This document shows, piece by piece, positions 28,562 to 37,551 of a stretch of 64,000 bases of DNA (within the stretch, counting starts at the first letter, position 1; each line of letters starts with the position of its first letter). The stretch comes from Bacteroidales bacterium. GTDB lineage: Bacteria; Bacteroidota; Bacteroidia; Bacteroidales; F082. The DNA lies in the NCBI GenBank assembly GCA_016936355.1, contig JAFGYB010000025.1:1-64000 (forward strand), given 5' to 3'. The notes under the pieces were generated by a model. It made no database searches and was not told the DNA's origin. It saw only the letters and a list, made by a program, of their open reading frames with translations. The translations under genes and the position numbers were made by a program.

Positions 28562-29544
28562 CTTTTGATCATTTTGTTTTCTCTCATCCACCGGACCGTA
28601 TCTCGCAAGGTTTCTTCCAGAGGCCTCGGGTTAAAACCCAGTTCCTTTGTTGCTTTCTCATGACTGATGAACCGGTTGCCCTGCTGAAGGATGGCCAGTG
28701 ATTGTCGGGTATACAACGGATGCTGTCCCGTAAGTTTTGAATACAGTTGCAAAAACGGCAGTCCGAGTCGGGCGACCCACAGCGGGAAAATAATTTTCTT
28801 CATCTCCTTACCTCCTGCCCGGGCCGCCAGTCTTGCATAATCAGCCACGCTTTTCCACGTCCCCGACAAAATATAGCGTTCCCCGCCTTTCCCCTTTTCG
28901 ATGGCCTGAAAAGCAGCGTCGCTCACATCCCTGACATCCACCCAGTCGTATCCTCCGGGGATGAGGCCGGGTAAAAAGCCGTCGTATAATCTAATGAGCA
29001 TTTGTCCCAACAACGAAGGTTTAAAGTCATTGGGGCCTACAATGGCTGTCGGATTCAATACGATTACATTAAAGGCATCCGATTGCTGCTGCATCACCCA
29101 TTCGTCAGCAATGGCTTTTGTTTTCTCATACGCAAGAACGGAACCTGTAGCCGGCAGCCTCGATTCATCCATGGGCTGATCTTGCGGTTCATGTTCAAGG
29201 GCATGGATGGAACTGAAATGTATCATTCTTCTGACCCCTTGCTTTTGGGCTGCTTCCACCAGGTTTTGTGTCCCTCCCACATTCACTTTATAAACGCTTT
29301 CATATGAGTTGCTGCCAATGGTAATCCGGGCCGCCAAATGGATAACAACATCCAGATTTTTGCAAAAAGAAAAGAGTGCATCAGGATCATTCAGATCTCC
29401 GTGGATGATTTCCACCGGCAATCCCTCACAGGCTTCGTGGCTGTGGTACTGGAGTACACGGACTATATAATTTTCCTGAATCAGTCGCCTGACCAGGTTG
29501 GCCCCTACATGGCCGTTGGCTCCGGTTATCCCAATGGTTTTCAC
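28558..29544 (-). CDS. NAD-dependent epimerase/3-beta-HSD-like SDR
   Basis: The 328-residue product is an extended short-chain dehydrogenase. The Rossmann motif TGANGHVG (residues 7-14) and the catalytic Tyr139/Lys143 (YEKTK) with Ser111/112 are present. The sequence resembles dihydroflavonol reductase and 3-beta-hydroxysteroid dehydrogenase relatives. The start codon is GTG; an in-frame stop lies immediately before it and the nucleotide-binding motif begins seven residues in, so no other start is possible. It overlaps the 5-alpha-reductase-like gene by 4 bp, which suggests that the two act in one pathway, with oxidation of a 3-hydroxyl next to reduction of a ring double bond. The substrate is inferred, not shown. 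Confidence 0.85.
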   Translation of the reverse strand: MKTIGITGANGHVGANLVRRLIQENYIVRVLQYHSHEACEGLPVEIIHGDLNDPDALFSFCKNLDVVIHLAARITIGSNSYESVYKVNVGGTQNLVEAAQKQGVRRMIHFSSIHALEHEPQDQPMDESRLPATGSVLAYEKTKAIADEWVMQQQSDAFNVIVLNPTAIVGPNDFKPSLLGQMLIRLYDGFLPGLIPGGYDWVDVRDVSDAAFQAIEKGKGGERYILSGTWKSVADYARLAARAGGKEMKKIIFPLWVARLGLPFLQLYSKLTGQHPLYTRQSLAILQQGNRFISHEKATKELGFNPRPLEETLRDTVRWMRENKMIKR

Positions 29545-29559
29545 TTAAAAAGATTTTTC

Positions 29560-29591
29560 CAAAAATTGATATCAACCATCTTGTCCGCCAA
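29560..29591 (-). promoter_or_regulatory. Possible promoter of the SDR/5-alpha-reductase operon
   Basis: On the minus strand a near-consensus -7 AATTTTTG (29567-29560) has a TTG 21 nt upstream (29591-29589). It would give a leader of about ten nucleotides before the GTG start. Confidence 0.4.
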
Positions 29592-29806
29592 CCTTTCTTT
29601 TGACAAAACGGAAGACAGAATAAACGGCAAGATAGGAAAATTAAGGCAATTCAATTACTGCTTCTCAGGCAATTCATTGCAACTTAAGCATCAGACAACA
29701 ATTAGGTTTTGACAACCTTTTTCCCGGAAGTACGTTGTAAGGCATCTCATATCGTACTGATTTGTATTAAATTTTGAGATGTCACCACAGTTCCCAATCC
29801 ATTTTT

Positions 29807-29814
29807 TAATTTTG
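29807..29814 (+). promoter_or_regulatory. -7 element of the pepT promoter
   Basis: A perfect TAATTTTG lies 16 nt before the pepT ATG. No good -33 TTG is seen at the expected distance, so strength is uncertain. Confidence 0.5.
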
Positions 29815-29830
29815 CAGAAAAATAAATAAT

Positions 29831-31063
29831 ATGGAACAATTATCAGAGCGCTTTCTGCGCTACGCCAAAATTGATACCCAATCGAATTCAGAAAGCGAAA
29901 CTTGTCCCAGTACAGAAAAACAATGGACACTGGCCAAAATGCTTTTTCAGGAATTAAAGGATATGGGAATGGAAGAAGTAAGCATCGACGATAATGCTTA
30001 TGTAATGGCGAGCCTGCCAGCCAATACGGATACCGATGTGCCCGTAATCGGGTTTATCGCCCATTTCGATACTTCACCGGACTTCACAGCGGAAACTGTC
30101 AATCCCCTGATCCATGAAAATTACAACGGTGGCGATCTGGTATTGAATAAAGAAAAAAATATTGTCCTTTCTCCGAAAGACTTCGGAGAGCTGAATCTGT
30201 ATAAAGGACAAACACTCATTACTACCGACGGTACAACCCTGCTGGGAGCCGACGATAAAGCCGGTATTACCGAAATTATGGGAGCCATGGAATATTTGCT
30301 GGAACACCCGGAAATCAAACACGGAAAAATCAGGGTGGGTTTCAATCCCGATGAAGAGATCGGCCGGGGTGCTCATTTATTTGATGTGAAGAAATTCGGT
30401 GCTCAATGGGCTTATACTATGGATGGGGGTCAGATAGGAGAACTGGAGTATGAAAACTTCAATGCTGCCGGAGCCAGAGTTACCATCAAAGGAGTGAGCG
30501 TTCATCCGGGAACAGCCTACAAACAAATGATCAATTCCATGCTGGTGGCCAATAAGTTCATCTCCCTGCTACCCGCGGATCAGGTTCCCGAAAGAACACA
30601 GAAATACGAAGGCTTTTTCCACCTGAATCATATGAATGGAACCGTCGAAGATACCGAGTTGTATTACATCATCCGCGATCACGACAAAAAGCTTTTCGAA
30701 GAAAAAAAGGATCTGTTCATGAAAACCGTTGATCAGGTCAATAGTGAATACGGTCAGAAACTTATTTCAGTGGATATGCAGGATCAGTATTACAACATGC
30801 GGGAGAAAATTGAGCCCAACATGCACATCATTGAAATTGCTGAACAGGCTATGAAAGAGGTTGCCGTTGAACCGAACATTAAAGCCATCCGTGGGGGCAC
30901 CGATGGAGCCCAGCTTTCTTTCAAGGGACTCCCCTGCCCCAACATCTTTGCCGGTGGACATAATTTCCACGGAAAGTTCGAATTCATCCCCGTACCCTCC
31001 ATGAAAAAAGCCATGGAAGTCATCGTTAAGATTACAGAACTCACCTCTGAAAAATATTCTTAA
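29831..31063 (+). CDS. pepT: Peptidase T (tripeptide aminopeptidase)
   Basis: This M20-family zinc enzyme releases the N-terminal residue of tripeptides in the cytoplasm. The 410-residue product has the family length. Metal-site motifs are visible: [11 protein letters not shown] (His and Asp), [12 protein letters not shown] (bridging Asp), [11 protein letters not shown] (catalytic Glu pair), [11 protein letters not shown], and the C-terminal [13 protein letters not shown]. It is a single-gene unit with a promoter just upstream and a strong terminator just downstream, divergent from the SDR operon. Confidence 0.96.
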   Translation: MEQLSERFLRYAKIDTQSNSESETCPSTEKQWTLAKMLFQELKDMGMEEVSIDDNAYVMASLPANTDTDVPVIGFIAHFDTSPDFTAETVNPLIHENYNGGDLVLNKEKNIVLSPKDFGELNLYKGQTLITTDGTTLLGADDKAGITEIMGAMEYLLEHPEIKHGKIRVGFNPDEEIGRGAHLFDVKKFGAQWAYTMDGGQIGELEYENFNAAGARVTIKGVSVHPGTAYKQMINSMLVANKFISLLPADQVPERTQKYEGFFHLNHMNGTVEDTELYYIIRDHDKKLFEEKKDLFMKTVDQVNSEYGQKLISVDMQDQYYNMREKIEPNMHIIEIAEQAMKEVAVEPNIKAIRGGTDGAQLSFKGLPCPNIFAGGHNFHGKFEFIPVPSMKKAMEVIVKITELTSEKYS

Positions 31064-31075
31064 ACCATTTTCTTA

Positions 31076-31119
31076 CCCATAAAAAAACCGCAGAAGGAAC
31101 TCTGCGGTTTTTTTATGGG
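31076..31119. terminator. Bidirectional terminator between pepT and cyoD
   Basis: A nearly perfect inverted repeat (CCCAT, seven A, CCGCAGA, then TCTGCGG, seven T, ATGGG; 6-nt loop) lies between the convergent pepT and cyo operons and can end transcription from both sides. Confidence 0.93.
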
Positions 31120-31150
31120 GTATCCTTTGACACCTTTGTATACTCAGACA

Positions 31151-31480
31151 CTACATCATACGCGAATTCAGTGTGTACATTACCCAGATCGTTCCTGCCA
31201 CGAAAACAAACAGCAGGATCGCAGTAAATGCGAGCGCGATCACATTCCAGCGTTGTTCAGACGACCGGTCGAGGTGCAGGAAGTAATGCAGATGGACCAG
31301 CATCTGTAACACCGCTGCAACAAACAATCCGATCACAGCCGTACCCTTAGAAACCACATCTGTCATTACCAGTCCAAACGAAACGAGGGTCAAAACGACG
31401 GCAAGAACAAATCCGATAATATAATTTTTAGTCGAGATGTGGGCGGCGCCCATATTTTCGTTGTGATTTTCTTGACTCAT
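31151..31480 (-). CDS. cyoD: Cytochrome bo3-type quinol oxidase subunit IV
   Basis: Subunit IV assists assembly of the oxidase and heme/copper insertion into subunit I. The 109-residue product has three membrane helices and the family pattern ISTKNYIIGFVLAVVLTLVSFGLV and MLVHLHYFLHLD. It is the last gene of the cyoABCD operon, 50 bp after cyoC, and faces pepT across a bidirectional terminator. Confidence 0.93.
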   Translation of the reverse strand: MSQENHNENMGAAHISTKNYIIGFVLAVVLTLVSFGLVMTDVVSKGTAVIGLFVAAVLQMLVHLHYFLHLDRSSEQRWNVIALAFTAILLFVFVAGTIWVMYTLNSRMM

Positions 31481-31530
31481 TTTCTTTACTCCTATTTTTT
31501 AATTCTTAAAATGATTGACTTGGGTATGTA

Positions 31531-32145
31531 TTACAACATTCCCAGCAGATAGACAACGGTAAACACGCCGACCCATACTATATCCAGGAAGTGCCAGAAC
31601 AGACTCAACCGCATCAATCTGGAACGCACACCGTCAGTAAATCCTTTTTTCACCACTTGAATAATCATCACAGCCATCCACAAAAGACCAAAGGTCACGT
31701 GCGTTCCGTGGGTAGCTACCAGGGTAAAGAAGGAAGAAAGAAAACCACTTCTGTCGGGACCGCTGCCTTCCATAATCATTCCGTAGAATTCATGGATTTC
31801 CATGGAGACAAATCCCAGCCCCAGAAGAAAGGTTATAACCAAACCGGTCAACACCATCTTTTTGTTGTTGTTTTGCATGGCAACCATGCTGAAACCATAG
31901 GTAACACTACTGATCAGCAGGAACATAGTTTCTACAAAAAGATAAGGAATATCAAATAAATCTTTCGGTCCCGGGCCACCGGCATAGTTGTGACCGTGGG
32001 TAGCAAATGTGGCAAACAGCACAGAGAAAATCACCAGGTCACTCATCAGGTAAATCCAGAAACCAAACGTTTTCATTTCCATGTGATGGGCATGTTCCAT
32101 TTCTCTTGCTTTCGCAGCATCCATGTTTGTAATTTCAGTATTCAT
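31531..32145 (-). CDS. cyoC: Cytochrome bo3-type quinol oxidase subunit III
   Basis: Subunit III stabilises the catalytic subunit and its lipid environment. The 204-residue product has five membrane helices, as in E. coli CyoC rather than seven as in mitochondrial COX3. It contains TFGFWIYLMSDLVIFSVLFATF near the start and THGTHVTFGLLWM and LFWHFLDIVWVGVFT near the end. The N-terminus is His/Met-rich. Its ATG overlaps the stop of cyoB by one base. Confidence 0.95.
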   Translation of the reverse strand: MNTEITNMDAAKAREMEHAHHMEMKTFGFWIYLMSDLVIFSVLFATFATHGHNYAGGPGPKDLFDIPYLFVETMFLLISSVTYGFSMVAMQNNNKKMVLTGLVITFLLGLGFVSMEIHEFYGMIMEGSGPDRSGFLSSFFTLVATHGTHVTFGLLWMAVMIIQVVKKGFTDGVRSRLMRLSLFWHFLDIVWVGVFTVVYLLGML

Positions 32146-34157
32146 TATTCGCCCCCCTTTCCTTGATTGTTAACTTGTGCCATTGCAGCAGCTACTTTTT
32201 CAAAATGTGCATCTTCAATGCGTTTCACATCTTCAGCCGGAATTACATAATCCGTATCGTCGTTGGCGCCAATTAGGATGATGGTAGTGATGATCGCCAC
32301 CAAACTAACAATGGCCAGCCACCAGATGTACCAAACCATAGCAAAACCAAAGGCCAGGGCAAGTCCCCCGACGACTACTCCGTGCGGCTGATTTTTTGGC
32401 ATATAAATATCGTAGTACTTTTCAGGTCGTTTATACGCTGTTCCTTTTTCTTTCATATCCCAAAATTCATCCAGTTCTTCCACTTTAGGAATAACAGCAA
32501 AATTGTAATCTGCCGGTGGAGAGGAAGTCATCCATTCCAACGTACGGCCATATTCCCAGGCATCCCCGGTTTCGTCTGTATTTTTCTTACGATCTCTGAT
32601 GCTCACAAACAATTGCATCCCCTGGGCCATAACACCTAACAAAATAATAAACGCGCCTACGGCCGCCACAATCAAATAAGGCTGCCAGGCAGGATTATCA
32701 TAATGAGCCAAACGGCGGGGCATTCCCATGAAACCAAGGACATACAAAGGCATAAAGGCTACCAGGAAACCGATCAACCAGCCCCAAAAGGCTCGTTTAC
32801 CCCATTTTTCGTTCAGTTTAAAACCAAACGCTTTGGGGAACCAGTAGCTGTAACCGGCAAAATAACCAAACAGAGCTCCCGGTATAAGCATATTATGGAA
32901 GTGGGCAATAAGAAAAAGACTGTTGTGTACCACAAAGTCGGCAGGAGGAATAGCCATCAGCACACCGGTCATCCCGCCAATCACAAAGACTGTCAGGAAT
33001 CCCATGGTCCAATACATGGGTGTGGAGAATGTTATACGCCCCCGATACATAGTAAACAACCAGTCGTATACTTTCACCCCGGTGGGTATCGCAATTAACA
33101 TGGTGGTAATACCAAAGAAGATATTCACATCAGGAGTATTCCCCATGGTGAAGAAGTGGTGCAACCAAACCGTAAACGAAAGGAACATAATCACAGCAGT
33201 GGCATACACCAGTGATTTGTATCCGAACAAAGCTTTTTTGGAGAAAGTAGCCACCACTTCAGAAAATACACCAAAAGCAGGCAGGATAACAATGTACACT
33301 TCGGGGTGGCCCCACATCCAGAACAGGTTGTTCCACATCATCATATTTCCGCCCAGTGCATTGGTAAAGAAATGCATTCCCAAATAACGGTCCATGGTCA
33401 ACAGGAAAAGAGCCACTGTTAAAACAGGGAAAGACAATACCATCAATACGTTGGTGGTAAGAGCTGTCCAGGTAAACAACGGCATCTTCATCAGTCGCAT
33501 ACCGGGGGCACGCATTTTAATAATGGTAACAAAAAAGTTAATCCCCGTCAGCGTGGAACCAATCCCCGCTATCTGCACAGCCCACATCCAGTAGTCAACC
33601 CCGACCCCCGGATTGTAAGTCTTTTCAAACAGTGGTGCAATTCCGGTCCATCCGGTGTTGGAGAATTCTCCTACTCCCAAAGAGATCATCATCAGTCCCA
33701 CACCCGATACGGTAAGCCAGAAACTGATGGAGTTCATCAATGGGAAAGCCACATCGCGGGCTCCGATCTGTTGAGGAACCACAATATTCATTAAACCAAT
33801 CATAAAAGGCATGGCCACAAAAATGATCATAATCGTTCCGTGTGAACTAAAGATTTGATCAAAGTGGTGAGGGGTCAGATACCCGTGATTAGCTCCCAGA
33901 GCCATCGCCTGTTGGGCACGCATCATAATGGCATCCGAAAACCCGCGCAGTAACATCACCAAAGCAAGAATGATGTACATGATACCGATTTTTTTATGGT
34001 CGAGGCTGGTAAGCCACTCATGCCAGAGGTAGGACCACTTCTTGTAGTAAGTGATCAATGCCATGATCACCAGGGCCAGCACGGTAGAACTAACCACGGC
34101 ACCCATAATGATGTGATCATTGAATGGTATAGCAGAAAGTGTTAATTTTCCAAACAT
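32145..34157 (-). CDS. cyoB: Cytochrome bo3-type quinol oxidase subunit I
   Basis: This is the catalytic subunit that reduces oxygen to water and pumps protons. The 670-residue product aligns with E. coli CyoB without shifts in the core. The low-spin heme ligands His106 and His421, the high-spin heme ligand His419, CuB ligands His284, His333 and His334, and cross-linked Tyr288 are all present. So are D-channel Asp135 and K-channel Lys362. The quinol-site residues Arg71, Asp75, His98 and Gln101 are also present, marking it as a quinol oxidase rather than a cytochrome c oxidase. Fifteen membrane helices are expected. It is 1 bp from cyoA and overlaps cyoC. Confidence 0.97.
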   Translation of the reverse strand: MFGKLTLSAIPFNDHIIMGAVVSSTVLALVIMALITYYKKWSYLWHEWLTSLDHKKIGIMYIILALVMLLRGFSDAIMMRAQQAMALGANHGYLTPHHFDQIFSSHGTIMIIFVAMPFMIGLMNIVVPQQIGARDVAFPLMNSISFWLTVSGVGLMMISLGVGEFSNTGWTGIAPLFEKTYNPGVGVDYWMWAVQIAGIGSTLTGINFFVTIIKMRAPGMRLMKMPLFTWTALTTNVLMVLSFPVLTVALFLLTMDRYLGMHFFTNALGGNMMMWNNLFWMWGHPEVYIVILPAFGVFSEVVATFSKKALFGYKSLVYATAVIMFLSFTVWLHHFFTMGNTPDVNIFFGITTMLIAIPTGVKVYDWLFTMYRGRITFSTPMYWTMGFLTVFVIGGMTGVLMAIPPADFVVHNSLFLIAHFHNMLIPGALFGYFAGYSYWFPKAFGFKLNEKWGKRAFWGWLIGFLVAFMPLYVLGFMGMPRRLAHYDNPAWQPYLIVAAVGAFIILLGVMAQGMQLFVSIRDRKKNTDETGDAWEYGRTLEWMTSSPPADYNFAVIPKVEELDEFWDMKEKGTAYKRPEKYYDIYMPKNQPHGVVVGGLALAFGFAMVWYIWWLAIVSLVAIITTIILIGANDDTDYVIPAEDVKRIEDAHFEKVAAAMAQVNNQGKGGE

Positions 34158-34158
34158 A

Positions 34159-35109
34159 TTACTTATCCTCCATATTTTTGTGATTCATATGCCGGGTCGA
34201 ATCATTTGCATGATTCAAGGGCATATGCATATCCATTTTCATTTTCTTATGGGTCCCCATCCAGCCCATGAACCGGCTCAGGATATGATCAAACAATCCC
34301 GGAACAACTGATGAATACACCGTTTCAGGATAGTTTATATTGGGTTCACTAATTTTTTTGAACATGGCCATACTCAATGTATCAGGGCTTTTTTTGGCTT
34401 TTTCCAGCCATTCTTTAAACTCTTCCGGAGTTTTGGCAATGGCTTCAAAATGCATGGTGTTGTACCCCTTACCACTAAATTCCAGATTGTGTCCTTCATA
34501 AACCCCCGGCTCATTAGCCATCAGATTCAATCGGGTTTGCATGCCCGCCATGGCATACATCTGACTACCCAACTGAGGGATGAAAAACGAGGTCATCACT
34601 GAAGCGGAAGTCAGCCTGAAACTCAACGGAGTGTTAGCCGGGAACACCAGTTCGTTGACTGTGGCAATGTGATACTCAGGATAAATAAACAACCAATTCC
34701 AGTCCATGGAAACCACCTCTACATGAAAGGTTTTGGCCTCTGACTGAATTGGTTTGTACGGATCCAGCTGATAGGTCCGGGTCCAGGTTAAATACGACAG
34801 TGCCACAATAATTGCAATGGGCACCATCCAAATGACCCATTCAATTTTGGTCGAATGTGCCCATTTGGGTTTGTAGGTCGCTTTCTCATTGGTATCCCGG
34901 TATCGGACGGCAAACCAAAAGGCCATCACGAAAACAGGAATCACAACAATCAGCATCAGTGCAAAGGAGATATAGATCAGGAACGTTTCTTCCTGCCCTA
35001 TGGGTCCTTTGGAGTCGAGTACGATCATCTTACTACAGCTGCTCAGAAAAACAACCATGCTCAATAATCCACCCACCTTGAACAAATTGTAAAGACTTCT
35101 TTTCCTCAT
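34159..35109 (-). CDS. cyoA: Cytochrome bo3-type quinol oxidase subunit II
   Basis: Subunit II anchors the complex by a lipid-modified N-terminus and two helices and presents a cupredoxin domain to the periplasm. The 316-residue product has a lipobox (LSSC, Cys about residue 25), two membrane helices (about 40-65 and 90-110) and a cupredoxin fold (about 125-230). The CuA ligands of cytochrome c oxidases are missing (the site reads [13 protein letters not shown]), as expected for a quinol oxidase. The last 36 residues form an unusual Met/His-rich tail. It is the first gene of the operon; no TAnnTTTG promoter is obvious upstream. Confidence 0.95.
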   Translation of the reverse strand: MRKRSLYNLFKVGGLLSMVVFLSSCSKMIVLDSKGPIGQEETFLIYISFALMLIVVIPVFVMAFWFAVRYRDTNEKATYKPKWAHSTKIEWVIWMVPIAIIVALSYLTWTRTYQLDPYKPIQSEAKTFHVEVVSMDWNWLFIYPEYHIATVNELVFPANTPLSFRLTSASVMTSFFIPQLGSQMYAMAGMQTRLNLMANEPGVYEGHNLEFSGKGYNTMHFEAIAKTPEEFKEWLEKAKKSPDTLSMAMFKKISEPNINYPETVYSSVVPGLFDHILSRFMGWMGTHKKMKMDMHMPLNHANDSTRHMNHKNMEDK

Positions 35110-35734
35110 TATACTTCTCTAACTTAATTAATATTCATATCGATGGCGGGAACAAGGTTAGTCGATCCCGCGTATACACTCACTTCAAAAAAATTCCGAA
35201 ACCATTCGGCCCGTTCCTGGACCATAAAAAGCAAACATCAATGCAACCATAGAGTGATCACGCTCTGGTAAATCACAACCAATGATAAGATTTGTGTGTT
35301 TCTGGGGAAATTTACGTTGATTATATTTTGAAAAACAGTACAAATTACTGATATGATTAATTTTATAAACTGTTGCCCTCTTCCATTTAATCAGTGCACA
35401 ATATTACAATATTTTTCGAAACAGTGGCATGATTATTTATATCAGGTATAAATAAAGTTTTCAACTCTGTTAATAACTCTTGCTTTTGTACACCTTGCTT
35501 ACTCATCTCAACAATTCACAAACATGCCATAAAACATATTTATGGACATATATTATATGTTCTATATTATCAGCTTATTTTCTTAAGTTCCTTGTTGAAA
35601 AAGAAATCAGGCAGTCTCTGTCAAATTTCGTGATTTGCAAAAAACAGGCTTTAACCAGCCAAACGATTCTTAACATAATCTGTTAAAAATTTGTAACTTA
35701 TATTCAAGTCTCTCGCTCATTGCCATGATTCACC
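35110..35734. other. AT-rich divergent intergenic region between cyoA and poxB
   Basis: These 625 bp carry no convincing gene. Visible elements are a GCGGGA/TCCCGC stem-loop (35146-35171), a quasi-palindrome AGAGTGATCACGCTCT (35251-35266) and many AT-rich stretches. The start of cyoA transcription must lie here, but no consensus -7 element is seen for it. The length suggests regulatory input to both divergent respiratory units. Confidence 0.5.
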
Positions 35735-35742
35735 TATCTTTG
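35735..35742 (+). promoter_or_regulatory. -7 element of the poxB promoter
   Basis: A perfect TATCTTTG stands 45 nt before the chosen poxB ATG. The upstream TTG (35720-35722) is too close to be a good -33. Its position argues against the in-frame start at 35725. Confidence 0.5.
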
Positions 35743-35787
35743 TTTAAGAAACTATATTACCGTACTTTTTTACTTAATTATTTCGCA

Positions 35788-37527
35788 ATGAATGTTTCAG
35801 AACAACTACTTCAAATTTTAACCCGTGAAGGAGTCAGGCAAATTTTCGGAGTAGCGGGTGACGCGTTGAACCCACTGATTTCGGCCATCGGAAAACAGGA
35901 TACGATCCAATGGATACGGGTCAAACACGAAGGAAATGCGTCCTATGCTGCCTTTGCTCAGGGTGAATTGAACGGAAATCTGGGGGTATGTGCCAGTACC
36001 GTTGGACCCGGAGCCCTTCATCTGATCAATGGACTGTACAACGCCAAGAAGGAACGATCTCCTGTTTTGGCCATTACCGGACAGGTACCGGTTCGATACA
36101 TTGGAACCAATTATCATCAGGAAGCCGATTTACAGAAGATATTTGATGATGTGTGTGAATATCAGGCGGTGATCCGGTCACCCAAAGAAGCACCCCGGGT
36201 GATCCTGCGAGCCTTGCGGATTGCCATCAATAAAAAAACAGTGTGCCGTATTGAATTGCCTGCCGACATAGCCATAATGAAGGCAGAAAACCAGGAACTG
36301 GTTTCCCCCGTATTTCGCTCCGATTCGGTCCTTACTCCCGCGCAGGATAAAATACGGGAAGCCGCAGCCCTCATCAATAAAGCAAATAAAATTGCAATTT
36401 TTGGTGGTGCAGGTTGCCGGAACGCAAGAGACAAAGTAATTGAATTTGCCCTGAAAATCAAAGCCCCCATCACCCACACCCTGCGCGCATCGGATGTTTT
36501 TGACCACGATACCGATCCTGTTGTCGGCCTCACAGGCCTGATTGGAAATCCTTCCGGATATAAATCCGTTATGGAATCTGACTTATTGCTGATGCTGGGT
36601 ACCGACTTTCCTTACGACAGCTTCTTACCCAAAAACACGCAAATTATTCAGCTGGATATCCGGGAGGAAAACATCGGAAACCGGGCACCTGTCACACTGG
36701 GTTTGCACGGAGATCTTGCGGAAACACTGAGCAGGCTGGAACCGTTGTGCGAAACAAAAACCGACGACGGATTTATGAACGATCGCCGGAAAGAGTTTTT
36801 GCATTGGAAAGCAAGCATTAAAAAGCAGGCCAATCCGGATCGGGCTATGGAGCCTATCCATCCGCAAATCTTTTCAGGTAAAGCCAGCGAATTGGCCTCA
36901 GAAGACGCCCTCTTTGTTATCGATACCGGAACCTCGGCCATTTGGGCCTCAAATTACATGAGCTTTTACAAAAAGCGTCGTATTCTGGGATCCTTCAATC
37001 ATGGCTCCATGGCCGTGGGACTTCCTGCTGCAATCGGTGCACAGTTTCAGTTTCCCGAAAGAGAGGTATGGGCGCTGATTGGTGACGGGGCATTCAATAT
37101 GACACTGCACGACTTTTCCACCGCCGTGGAATACAATCTTCCGATTAAATTCATTGTCTTCAATAATTCCCAACTGGGTTTTGTCAAAATTGAAATGGAA
37201 GAAGTGGGGCTGGCACCCAACCTGGATGCTCTGACCGTCAAGAATTTCAATTTTGCCGATTACGCTAAATTGCTGGGTGGTGATGGAATCCGTGTGGAAC
37301 ATTCCAAGGATGTGGAAACAGCCATTCAAATGGCCAAACAATCCCAAAAGCCCTTTATCATTGATGCCGTGGTAAACAGTGGCGAATTATCCCTGCCCCC
37401 GCGAATTGGTTTGAAGGAAGCAACAGGATTCGGAATCTCTAAAGCCAAAGAAATCTTTGAAGCCCTTCAGGGCGACAAAAACCAGTGGGACAATGTAAAA
37501 AAAGAAATCGAAGGATATTTCGACTAA
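35788..37527 (+). CDS. poxB: Pyruvate dehydrogenase (quinone) / pyruvate oxidase
   Basis: This thiamine-diphosphate flavoenzyme converts pyruvate to acetate and CO2 and passes the electrons to membrane quinone. The 579-residue product begins MNVSEQLLQIL and shows the catalytic Glu48 (HEGNASYAAF). The ThDP-binding motif GDGAFN...FNN is followed by GFVKIEM as in E. coli PoxB, and the C-terminal LPPRIGLKEATGF region precedes a lipid-binding tail. A longer start at 35725 is rejected because the -7 promoter element lies inside it. It is followed after 24 bp by an FMN/Fe-S protein, probably in the same operon. Acetolactate synthase-type function is less likely because of the PoxB-like C-terminus. 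Confidence 0.92.
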   Translation: MNVSEQLLQILTREGVRQIFGVAGDALNPLISAIGKQDTIQWIRVKHEGNASYAAFAQGELNGNLGVCASTVGPGALHLINGLYNAKKERSPVLAITGQVPVRYIGTNYHQEADLQKIFDDVCEYQAVIRSPKEAPRVILRALRIAINKKTVCRIELPADIAIMKAENQELVSPVFRSDSVLTPAQDKIREAAALINKANKIAIFGGAGCRNARDKVIEFALKIKAPITHTLRASDVFDHDTDPVVGLTGLIGNPSGYKSVMESDLLLMLGTDFPYDSFLPKNTQIIQLDIREENIGNRAPVTLGLHGDLAETLSRLEPLCETKTDDGFMNDRRKEFLHWKASIKKQANPDRAMEPIHPQIFSGKASELASEDALFVIDTGTSAIWASNYMSFYKKRRILGSFNHGSMAVGLPAAIGAQFQFPEREVWALIGDGAFNMTLHDFSTAVEYNLPIKFIVFNNSQLGFVKIEMEEVGLAPNLDALTVKNFNFADYAKLLGGDGIRVEHSKDVETAIQMAKQSQKPFIIDAVVNSGELSLPPRIGLKEATGFGISKAKEIFEALQGDKNQWDNVKKEIEGYFD

Positions 37528-37551
37528 TTCAACAACTCAAAGTAAAATACC

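Noticed and set aside
35251-35266. Quasi-palindrome AGAGTGATCACGCTCT as an FNR/CRP-like site
   Set aside because: It does not match either consensus closely and there is no paired promoter, so I do not call an operator.
35480-35686. 68-codon open frame in the cyoA-poxB gap
   Set aside because: No recognisable domain, no promoter or ribosome site, AT-rich composition and position in a regulatory gap all argue that it is chance.
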